Part shown: in pieces, positions 15,113-21,263 of the stretch
Layout: every line of letters starts with the position of its first letter
Numbering within the stretch: position 1 is the first letter of the stretch
Source of the DNA: Candidatus Tepidifontimicrobium thermophilum
Lineage (GTDB): Bacteria > Sysuimicrobiota > Sysuimicrobiia > Sysuimicrobiales > Sysuimicrobiaceae
Direction: 5' to 3'
Length of the DNA: 64,000 nt
Assembly (NCBI GenBank): GCA_031296405.1
Contig: JAVKKH010000003.1
Location: 89,836 to 153,835 of the forward strand
The notes under the pieces: model-generated
Seen by the model: only the letters and a program-made list of their open reading frames with translations
Database searches by the model: none
What the model was told of the DNA's origin: nothing
Translations under genes and position numbers: made by a program

Positions 15113-15189
15113 TGGTCGGGCCGGGCGGATTTGAACCGCCGACCTCCTGAACCCCATTCAGGTGCGCTCCCAGGCTGCGCTACGGCCCG
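15113..15189 (-). tRNA. tRNA-Pro (anticodon GGG)
   Basis: On the minus strand the acceptor strands CGGGCCG (15189-15183) and CGGCCCG (15123-15117) pair perfectly. The D-stem is GCGC/GCGC. The anticodon stem CCTGA/TCAGG closes the 7-base loop ATGGGGT with anticodon GGG, which reads proline codons. The T-arm is GGCGG-TTCAAAT-CCGCC. The 3' CCA is encoded. A promoter lies directly upstream (15197-15225). Confidence 0.95.
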
Positions 15190-15196
15190 CGTGCGG

Positions 15197-15225
15197 ATTA
15201 TATCATGGTCGGGTGAGCGTGTCCG
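15197..15225 (-). promoter_or_regulatory. Promoter of tRNA-Pro
   Basis: On the minus strand CGGACA (15225-15220), a 17-bp spacer and a consensus TATAAT (15202-15197) end 7 bp before the first base of the mature tRNA. This matches start-site spacing well. Confidence 0.65.
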
Positions 15226-15848
15226 GCCGGCTGACCGTTGCCTTCCTGGTGCTGGTGGCCGTGTCCGTGGGAGCTTTCGCAGCCGCGGGATGGGCCAGCC
15301 GCACCCCGCACGTCCACACGGCCCGCATGTTACAGGCCCTGCGGGACGGGGACGCGGAGACAGCCCTGGGTTGGGTGGACGTCCCCTCGGTGGCGGCCTC
15401 CGTGGTGGAGGTCCTTGAGGAGGAGTGGGTGCAGGCGCGGGCGGGAGACCCGGGCCGGTACGTGGCGTCGCCTTTGGTGCGTCCGCTGCTGCGCGGGGTG
15501 TTCGGTCTGGCGCGGGGTCAGGTCCAGCGCAGGGTGGAGGAGGAACTGCGGACCCTGCTCCGGCGCGTGGCGGAGGGCCACCCCGACGCGCCGGTGCAGC
15601 TACCGCGCTGGGGAGGCTTCCCCGTCAGCCTCGCCGCGGTGCTGTGGTTTGTGGACGTGCAGTGGCTTTCCGCGGACCGGGTGCGGCTATCTGCAGGGCC
15701 CGCGGACCAGCCGTGGCTGCGGGTAGAGATGGCGTGGCGCACGGACCGTTGGGTCGTGGTGGCCGCGGACCGGGAGTGGGTGGCCGCGCTGCTCCGCCCC
15801 CGCCTCGTCCGGCCCGAGGCATCGCCCCCGGGCAGCCCGGAACCCTAG
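15213..15848 (+). CDS. Membrane-anchored protein, DUF2939-like
   Basis: A 211-residue protein from GTG 15213 (a GTG at 15219 is also possible; no strong ribosome-binding site is seen for either). It begins with a hydrophobic anchor (LTVAFLVLVAVSVGAFAAAGW). The rest has the pattern of DUF2939 proteins: an early ARMLQALRDGDAETALGWVD segment (one short 'burden' repeat), amphipathic helices, then a beta-rich C-terminus with RVEMAWRTDRWVVVA. The function of this family is unknown. It starts close to the tRNA promoter on the opposite strand and precedes the alkyltransferase-like gene by 9 bp. Confidence 0.6.
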   Translation: MSVSGRLTVAFLVLVAVSVGAFAAAGWASRTPHVHTARMLQALRDGDAETALGWVDVPSVAASVVEVLEEEWVQARAGDPGRYVASPLVRPLLRGVFGLARGQVQRRVEEELRTLLRRVAEGHPDAPVQLPRWGGFPVSLAAVLWFVDVQWLSADRVRLSAGPADQPWLRVEMAWRTDRWVVVAADREWVAALLRPRLVRPEASPPGSPEP

Positions 15849-15857
15849 GCGCCGGCG

Positions 15858-16262
15858 GTGTCTGCGGGAGAGGGCTTCCGCGAACGGGTGCTGGCCGTGG
15901 TCGCCGCCATCCCCCGCGGGAGAGTGCTGACTTACGGTGAGGTGGCGGCCCTCGCGGGCCGGCCCCGGTCTGCGCGCGAGGTGGGCTGGATCGCCCACGC
16001 CAGCACAGATGACCTCCCCTGGCACCGGGTCGTGAACCGGTTCGGGGGCTTGGCCTCAGGGTACACCGGTGGCCCTGGAGCGCAGGCCAGAGCCCTCCGG
16101 CAAGAGGGAGTACGGGTCCGCCGGAACCTGACCGTGGACCTGGCCCGCTACCGGTGGACGCCCTCGGATGCGGAGCTGGCCCGCCTCCTGGGGGGCTCCG
16201 GGCGCCCAGGAAACCCGACGTTTACAGCCGGCGGACTAGGCCCACCGCCTTCCCCTCGATGA
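15858..16262 (+). CDS. Alkyltransferase-like protein (ATL, MGMT family without the active Cys)
   Basis: A 134-residue relative of O6-alkylguanine-DNA alkyltransferase. The methyl-acceptor motif PCHRV reads PWHRV here (Trp55), the hallmark of ATL proteins such as Atl1 and eAtl, which bind alkylated guanine and hand it to nucleotide excision repair instead of repairing it. The DNA-binding helix motif ([17 protein letters not shown]) is intact and places the Arg finger. About 25 extra residues at the C-terminus run past the usual family end. Its last 41 bp overlap the 3' end of lexA on the opposite strand. Confidence 0.88.
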   Translation: MSAGEGFRERVLAVVAAIPRGRVLTYGEVAALAGRPRSAREVGWIAHASTDDLPWHRVVNRFGGLASGYTGGPGAQARALRQEGVRVRRNLTVDLARYRWTPSDAELARLLGGSGRPGNPTFTAGGLGPPPSPR

Positions 16263-16833
16263 CCACGTCCCGGGCGTAGATGGGTTCCATGGTCGGGTTC
16301 TCGGGCTGCAGCCGGATCCGGTCGCCCTCCCGGTAGAACCGCTTCACGGTGGCCTCGTCCCCGATGCGGGCCACCACGATGTCCCCGTCCTGCGCGTGGG
16401 ACTGCTTGCGGACCACCAGGTAGTCCCCGTCGTAGATCCCCGCGCCGACCATGGAGTCGCCCCGGACCCGGAGCAGGAAGCACTCCCCGCCGCCCACGAA
16501 GTCCTCCGGGAGGGTGAAGGAGTCCTCGATGTTCTGCTCTGCCAGGATCGGCGCCCCCGCGGTCACCCGGCCGACCACCGGAAGCGAGACGACCCGCTTG
16601 TGGGGCAGGCTGGTGGGGTCCTTCAGGACCTCGATGGCGCGCGGCTTGCTGGGGTCCCGCCGTAGGTAACCTTTCTTCTCCAGCGCGCTGAGGTGGCTGT
16701 GGACGGTGGAGCTGCTGGTCAGGTGCAGGGCGTTGCCGATGTCCCGCACCGAGGGCGGGTACCCGCGCCGTCGCGTGTATTCGATCACGAAGTCCAGGAT
16801 CTGCCGCTGCCGTCGCGTGAGCCCTCTGCTCAT
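16222..16833 (-). CDS. lexA: SOS regulator LexA
   Basis: LexA represses DNA-damage genes and cleaves itself when RecA filaments form. In this 203-residue protein the N-terminal winged helix runs to about residue 70, the self-cleavage site is Ala92-Gly93 (RVTAGAP), and the Ser-Lys dyad is Ser127 (GDSMV) and Lys164 (ATVKRF). The ATG at 16833 has GGGGGAGG upstream. An SOS box overlaps its own promoter, so it is probably autoregulated. The 3' end overlaps the ATL gene tail-to-tail. Confidence 0.97.
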   Translation of the reverse strand: MSRGLTRRQRQILDFVIEYTRRRGYPPSVRDIGNALHLTSSSTVHSHLSALEKKGYLRRDPSKPRAIEVLKDPTSLPHKRVVSLPVVGRVTAGAPILAEQNIEDSFTLPEDFVGGGECFLLRVRGDSMVGAGIYDGDYLVVRKQSHAQDGDIVVARIGDEATVKRFYREGDRIRLQPENPTMEPIYARDVVIEGKAVGLVRRL

Positions 16834-16862
16834 GGTCCTCCCCCTTTCCGAAGCGTGCCGCT

Positions 16863-16902
16863 ATCTTACCACACAGGCTTTCGATAGGCAAACGTCTGTT
16901 CA
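16863..16902 (-). promoter_or_regulatory. lexA promoter with overlapping SOS box
   Basis: On the minus strand TTGCCT (16891-16886), a 17-bp spacer and TAAGAT (16868-16863) form the promoter. CAAACGTCTGTTCA at 16889-16902 fits the Gram-positive LexA box CGAAC-N4-GTTCG at eight of ten defined positions and overlaps the -35 element, as expected for autorepression. Confidence 0.65.
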
Positions 16903-16910
16903 AGCGGTCC

Positions 16911-16940
16911 TTGACCCCCGGGAACCGGGCACCGTAGACT
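16911..16940 (+). promoter_or_regulatory. Promoter of rny
   Basis: TTGACC (16911-16916), an 18-bp spacer and TAGACT (16935-16940) lie about 50 bp before the proposed rny start. The promoter begins 9 bp from the lexA SOS box, so LexA might also affect it. Confidence 0.5.
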
Positions 16941-16988
16941 AGCAGGCGAAGGCGAGGACGCACCGCCCACAAGGGGAGGTGACGAAAC

Positions 16989-18530
16989 ACGAACGCCACT
17001 GAGTTCGCCGCGCTGCTGGGCGCGGTGGGCGTGGTGGCCTTCTTCGGTGGGTACGTTCTCCGGAAGCTGATCGCGGAAGCGAAGATCCGTTCGGCGGAGC
17101 AGGAAGCCCGCCGGATCGTGGAAGAGGCGCGACGTGAGGCCGAGTCCAAGGCCAAAGAGGCCCTCCTGGAGGCCAAGGAAGAGGCGCTGCGGCTCCGTCG
17201 GGAGGCGGAGCGCGAGATCCGGGAGCAGCGTGCGGACCTCCAGCGTCTGGAGCGGCGCCTGGTCCAGCGGGAGGAGGCCCTGGATCGCAGGGCGGACCAG
17301 CTCGAGCGTCGTGAGCGCGCGATCCAGCAGCAGGAGCAGGAACTGGCCCAGCGAGCCGAGGAGGTCAACGCGCTCATCGGCGAGCAGCGGCAGGCCCTGG
17401 AACGCATTGCGGGTCTGACCGCGGAGGAAGCCCGCCAGCGGCTGCTCGAGCAGATCGAGGCGGACGTGCGCGAGGACGCCCTGGCGCGCATCCGCAAGAT
17501 CGAGCGGGAGGCGCGGGAGGAAGCCGAGCGGCGGGCCCGGGAGATCCTGGCGCTTGCTATCCAGCGCACCGCCGCCGACCACACCGCGGAGGTCACCGTG
17601 TCCGTGGTGCCCCTCCCGTCCGACGAGATGAAGGGCCGGATCATCGGCCGGGAGGGCCGGAACATCCGGGCCCTGGAAGCCCTCACGGGCGTGGACCTCA
17701 TCATCGACGACACCCCCGAGGCCGTGACCCTCTCCTCCTTCGACCCCGTGCGGCGGGAAGTGGCGAAGATCGCCCTGGAGAAGCTCATGTCGGACGGCCG
17801 CATCCACCCGGCCCGGATCGAGGAGATGGTGGAGAAAGCGCAGCGGGAGCTGGAGGAACGGATCGTCCAGGAGGGAGAGCGGGCGGCCCTGGAGGCGGGC
17901 GTCCACGGCCTGCACCCGGACCTCGTGAAGCTGCTGGGGCGGCTGAAGTTCCGGACCTCCTACGGCCAGAACGTGTTGCAGCACTCGGTGGAGGTGGCGC
18001 TGCTGGCGGGCGAGCTGGCGGCGCAGTTGGGCGCGGACGCGGCCCTGGCGCGACGGGCGGGGCTGCTGCACGACATCGGCAAGGCCCTCACCCACGAGGT
18101 CCAGGGCAGCCACACGCAGATCGGGCTGGACGTCGCCCGGCGGTACCACGAGCACCCCGCGGTGCTGAACGCCATCCTGTACCACCACGGGGAGGAGGAG
18201 GCCAAGTATGTGGAGGCGGTGCTCGTGGCCGCGGCGGACGCCATCTCCGGCTCCCGGCCCGGTGCGCGGAAGGAGTCCGTGGAGATGTACATCCAGCGGC
18301 TGCAGGCCCTGGAGCAGCTGGCCACCTCTTTCCCCGGCGTGGAGAAGGCCTACGCGATCCAGGCGGGCCGGGAGATCCGGGTCATCGTGCGGCCCAACGA
18401 GGTGGACGACCTGGCCGCGTACCGCCTGGCCCGGGACCTGGCCCGCAGGATCGAGGCGGACCTGGACTACCCGGGGCAGATCAAGGTGACGGTGCTGCGG
18501 GAGACGCGGGTGGTGGAGTACGCCCGCTGA
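16989..18530 (+). CDS. rny: Ribonuclease Y
   Basis: RNase Y is the membrane-anchored endoribonuclease that starts mRNA decay in many Gram-positive-type bacteria. Order of parts: N-terminal membrane segment ([16 protein letters not shown]), a long Glu/Arg/Ala coiled coil to about residue 190, a KH domain ([17 protein letters not shown]), and an HD domain (LLHDIGKAL). The length from 16989 is 513 residues, which is normal. No ATG, GTG or TTG stands where the strong GGGGAGGTGA (16973-16982) demands; the codon there is ACG (16989), giving the N-terminus (M)NATEF. The first standard codon, GTG at 17025, would cut into the membrane segment and has no ribosome-binding site. I therefore propose an ACG start, or a sequencing error. 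Confidence 0.93.
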   Translation, partial: TNATEFAALLGAVGVVAFFGGYVLRKLIAEAKIRSAEQEARRIVEEARREAESKAKEALLEAKEEALRLRREAEREIREQRADLQRLERRLVQREEALDRRADQLERRERAIQQQEQELAQRAEEVNALIGEQRQALERIAGLTAEEARQRLLEQIEADVREDALARIRKIEREAREEAERRAREILALAIQRTAADHTAEVTVSVVPLPSDEMKGRIIGREGRNIRALEALTGVDLIIDDTPEAVTLSSFDPVRREVAKIALEKLMSDGRIHPARIEEMVEKAQRELEERIVQEGERAALEAGVHGLHPDLVKLLGRLKFRTSYGQNVLQHSVEVALLAGELAAQLGADAALARRAGLLHDIGKALTHEVQGSHTQIGLDVARRYHEHPAVLNAILYHHGEEEAKYVEAVLVAAADAISGSRPGARKESVEMYIQRLQALEQLATSFPGVEKAYAIQAGREIRVIVRPNEVDDLAAYRLARDLARRIEADLDYPGQIKVTVLRETRVVEYAR

Positions 18531-18549
18531 CGCAGCTGCGGAGGGGCTT

Positions 18550-19101
18550 GTGGCCGTGGGACCCTCGTACGCCACGGAGGCCGTTCGGATCCTGCCCGAC
18601 AGCGTCAGCTTCGTGGCCGCCCTGCTGGTGGAATTCCCGGAGTTCGCCTCCGCGGCCTTCCACCCGCGTGAGGGGACCCTGCGGCTCACCCTGCTGGTCG
18701 GCCGCAGGCTGCCGGCCCCTTCCCGGGTGCGGTTCGCCCGGAGGGTCGAGGACGCGGTGGCGGTCCTGCACGAGCTGGAGGGCGGGCCACCACCGCGTGT
18801 GGAGGTTCGCTGGCGGGTGGGCCCTAATTTCACCCGGTTCGACCTGGTGCGATCCGTGGACGACCTGACCGTGGAAGAGGTGCGGGTGGTAGCGCAGCTG
18901 GCCCGCGACAGCTTCGGAGGCGACCTGCTGGCGGGCGAGCGAGGTCAGGAGGAGGGGCGGGAGGAGGAGCTGCGCTACGCCCTGGAGCACGCCCGCCAGC
19001 TGCGTCCCACCCGGCCCGTGGTCGGGCTCCGGGAAGGCGGCAAGGTCCTCGTTTACTACGCCCCCCGGACCGCCCGCCGGGTGCGGGAGCCCGTTCCTTG
19101 A
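18550..19101 (+). CDS. Uncharacterised protein between rny and ymdB
   Basis: A 183-residue protein from GTG 18550, with no signal peptide or membrane segment. I do not recognise a family. The first 85 residues alternate hydrophobic and charged strands (SVSFVAALLVEFPEF, TLRLTLLVGRRL), the middle is acidic and Glu-rich, and the C-terminal part ends RTARRVREPVP. The stop overlaps the TTG start of the ymdB gene, so it is translated with it. Placement between RNase Y and its YmdB-type neighbour suggests a role in RNA turnover or its control, which is only context. Confidence 0.7.
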   Translation: MAVGPSYATEAVRILPDSVSFVAALLVEFPEFASAAFHPREGTLRLTLLVGRRLPAPSRVRFARRVEDAVAVLHELEGGPPPRVEVRWRVGPNFTRFDLVRSVDDLTVEEVRVVAQLARDSFGGDLLAGERGQEEGREEELRYALEHARQLRPTRPVVGLREGGKVLVYYAPRTARRVREPVP

Positions 19102-19871
19102 GGATCCTGTTCGTAGGAGACGTGCACGGCCGGCCGGGGCGCCGGGCGGTGGCGCGGCGCGTACCCGCCCTGCGCCGCGAGTGGCAGGTGGACTTCGTGG
19201 TGGCCAACGCGGAGAACAGCGCGGGCGGGGTGGGCCTCACGCCCCAGACCGCTGCAGAGCTGTTCGAGGCGGGGGTGGACGCCCTGACGGGCGGCAACCA
19301 CACCTGGGCCAAGCGGGAGGCGTACGAACTGCTGGACGCCGACCCGCGGTTGGTCCGACCGGCCAACTACCCTCCTGGGGTGCCCGGGCACGGCAGCACG
19401 GTCCTGCGGCGCGGCGGCCTCGCCCTCGCGGTGCTGAACCTCCAGGGTCGGGTTTTCATGGACCCCTTAGACGACCCCTTCCGGGTGGCCCGGGCGGAGG
19501 TGGACCGCCTGCGGAAGGAGACGCCCTTCATCCTCGTGGACTTCCACGCGGAGGCCACCTCGGAGAAGATCGCCATGGGCTACTACCTGGACGGCCGGGT
19601 GACTGCCGTGGTGGGCACCCACACCCACGTGCAGACCGCGGACGAGCGCGTGCTCCCGGGCGGGACCGCGTACATCACCGACGTGGGCATGACCGGGCCC
19701 CGGGACGGGGTCATCGGGGTGGACCGAGAGGCCATCCTGCAGCGGTTTCTGACCCAGCTGCCCATCCGGTTCGAGGTGGCCACGGGTCCGGTGCAGTTCA
19801 GCGCGGTGCTGGTGGAGGCGGACAGCTCCGGACGGGCCACCGCCATCCGCCGGATCCACGAGGTGGACTGA
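19098..19871 (+). CDS. YmdB-type metallophosphoesterase (2',3'-cyclic nucleotide phosphodiesterase family)
   Basis: A 257-residue calcineurin-like phosphoesterase of the YmdB/TIGR00282 family. Metal-site motifs are all present: GDVHGRPGR (residues 7-15), NAENSAGG, GGNHTW, DFHAEATSEK and GTHTHVQTADE. In Bacillus the protein hydrolyses 2',3'-cAMP and affects sporulation and biofilm choices, and it commonly follows rny, as here. The start is TTG at 19098, overlapping the preceding stop by 4 bp (TTGA). Confidence 0.92.
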   Translation: MRILFVGDVHGRPGRRAVARRVPALRREWQVDFVVANAENSAGGVGLTPQTAAELFEAGVDALTGGNHTWAKREAYELLDADPRLVRPANYPPGVPGHGSTVLRRGGLALAVLNLQGRVFMDPLDDPFRVARAEVDRLRKETPFILVDFHAEATSEKIAMGYYLDGRVTAVVGTHTHVQTADERVLPGGTAYITDVGMTGPRDGVIGVDREAILQRFLTQLPIRFEVATGPVQFSAVLVEADSSGRATAIRRIHEVD

Positions 19872-19894
19872 GCCCAGAGGTCGGGGAGGAACCG

Positions 19895-20719
19895 GTGCGG
19901 GCAGACCTGCACACCCACACGAGGGCGTCGGACGGCACCCTCTCGCCGCGGGAGCTGGTCCGGGAGGCCAGGGCGGTGGGCCTCCAGGTGCTCGCGGTGA
20001 CCGACCACGACACCGTGGACGGGATCGCGGAGGCGGTGGACGAAGCGGAGCGCCTGGGCATCGAGCTGGTGCCGGGGGTGGAGCTGAGCACGGACGTCCC
20101 CGGCAGCGAGGTCCACATCCTCGGCTACTTCGTGGACTGGCGGAGCGAGCCGTTCGGGACGTTCCTCCAGCGCCTGCGGGACGGCCGGCTGGCGCGGGCG
20201 CACGAGATGGTGCGGCGCCTGAACCAGCTGGGAGTCCCCCTGACGTTCGAGGAGGTGGTGCAGCAGGCGGACGGTGCGGTGGGCCGGCCGCACGTAGCCC
20301 GGGCCCTGGTGGCCGCGGGCTACGTGGCCACCTTCGAGGAAGCCTTCAGCCGCTACCTGGCCCGGGGCAGGCCTGCCTACGTGGAGCGGGAGCGCTTCAC
20401 GCCCGAGGAGGCGGTGGAGGCAATCCTCCGGGCGGGCGGGGTCCCCGTGTTCGCCCACCCGCTCTGGGGCGGGGAGCGGGATCGGGTGGCGGGGCTGGCA
20501 GACCGAGGCCTTGTGGGGATCGAGGCCTACTACCCGGAACACTCGCCGCAGGACGTGCAGCGGTTCCTGCAGTGGGCGGAGGAGTTCGGCTTGGTCGCCA
20601 CAGGGGGCAGCGACTACCATGGACCGGGGCCCGCGAGCCGCGCCCCCCTGGGTAGCGTGTACGTCCCTCCGGGTGCGGTGGATGCCCTGCGGGCGGCCCG
20701 GGAGCGGGCGCACCGGTAG
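19895..20719 (+). CDS. PHP-domain phosphoesterase (TrpH/RNase AM-like)
   Basis: A 274-residue PHP-domain protein. Metal ligands are visible as DLHTHTRASDG near residue 4, VTDHDTVDG, PGVELS, FAHPLW and GGSDYHG. The family (TrpH/YciV) removes 5' nucleotides from short RNAs or 3'-phosphates from nucleoside bisphosphates such as pAp. The GTG at 19895 has GGGGAGGA upstream. It follows ymdB by 23 bp, and together rny-ymdB-PHP make a cluster for RNA and nucleotide turnover. Confidence 0.88.
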   Translation: MRADLHTHTRASDGTLSPRELVREARAVGLQVLAVTDHDTVDGIAEAVDEAERLGIELVPGVELSTDVPGSEVHILGYFVDWRSEPFGTFLQRLRDGRLARAHEMVRRLNQLGVPLTFEEVVQQADGAVGRPHVARALVAAGYVATFEEAFSRYLARGRPAYVERERFTPEEAVEAILRAGGVPVFAHPLWGGERDRVAGLADRGLVGIEAYYPEHSPQDVQRFLQWAEEFGLVATGGSDYHGPGPASRAPLGSVYVPPGAVDALRAARERAHR

Positions 20720-20763
20720 GGGCAGGGCCGGGAACGGGGCCAGCAACTGGCGGGAGGCGTGCC

Positions 20764-20985
20764 ATGCGGTGTCCGAGGTGCGGGGCGGAAAACCCGGAGC
20801 GGAAGATCGTCTGCCGCAAGTGCGGGGCGCGGCTGCGGCCGACGGCGCCGGCCTCCTCGCCCGTCACGCAGGAGACGGAGGCCGAGCTCATGTGGCGCCT
20901 CCGCTGGGACCTGCTGCGGGTGGGGGTCACGTTCGCCCTGTCCGCGGCGGTGGCGGTGGCTCTGGGGCTTTTCGTCCTGCGGTGA
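20764..20985 (+). CDS. Zinc-ribbon membrane protein
   Basis: A 73-residue protein. An N-terminal zinc ribbon, CPRCGAENPERKIVCRKCG, holds four cysteines in two CxxC pairs. A Pro/Ser/Thr linker leads to a C-terminal membrane helix (VTFALSAAVAVALGLFVL). The ATG follows GGGAGG. Similar tail-anchored zinc ribbons are widespread and have no set function. The -10 box of the valS transcript lies at its end. Confidence 0.8.
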   Translation: MRCPRCGAENPERKIVCRKCGARLRPTAPASSPVTQETEAELMWRLRWDLLRVGVTFALSAAVAVALGLFVLR

Positions 20986-20987
20986 CG

Positions 20988-20993
20988 TATAAT
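20988..20993 (+). promoter_or_regulatory. -10 element of the valS/T-box transcript
   Basis: A consensus TATAAT overlaps and follows the stop region of the zinc-ribbon gene. The -35 region at the right distance is poor. Transcription should start near 21000, giving a leader of about 260 nt before valS. Confidence 0.45.
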
Positions 20994-20999
20994 CCAGGG

Positions 21000-21241
21000 G
21001 AAGGCGACGCGGGGGAGGAGTAGCCGCACGGCCGGCGCAGCGAGGGCCCGGCGGTGTGAATGGCCCGCCGGTCCGACGGTGAACGTCGCCCCCAAGCCGC
21101 GGGAGGAACCGGAGTAGAACCCGCCGGGTGGCGCCCGTGACCGCGCCCCGAGGGCCGGGCTGCCGGCCGAGCCGTCGGCGGGCCCGGAAGGAAGGTGGTA
21201 CCGCGGAGCGCCGCTCCGTCCTTTCGGACGGGCGGCGCTTT
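21000..21241 (+). promoter_or_regulatory. T-box riboswitch of valS
   Basis: The leader contains the T-box antiterminator core AAGGTGGTACCGCGG (21192-21206), which pairs with the NCCA end of uncharged tRNA. It is followed directly by a GC-rich terminator hairpin. Upstream, GGTGTGAATGGCC and GTGAAC segments look like stem I elements. Since the gene encodes ValRS, the specifier should be a valine codon; GTC at 21071-21073 is a possible candidate but I could not fold stem I with confidence. Uncharged tRNA-Val would favour antitermination and valS expression. Confidence 0.85.
21207..21241 (+). terminator. T-box terminator hairpin
   Basis: AGCGCCGC-TCCGTCC and GGACGG-GCGGCGCTT pair around a TTTC loop and are followed by a short T-rich run (CTTTCCC). 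The 5' arm begins right after the antiterminator core, which it competes with. Confidence 0.8.
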
Positions 21242-21263
21242 CCCGTTGGGAGGTGTGTGCTCG

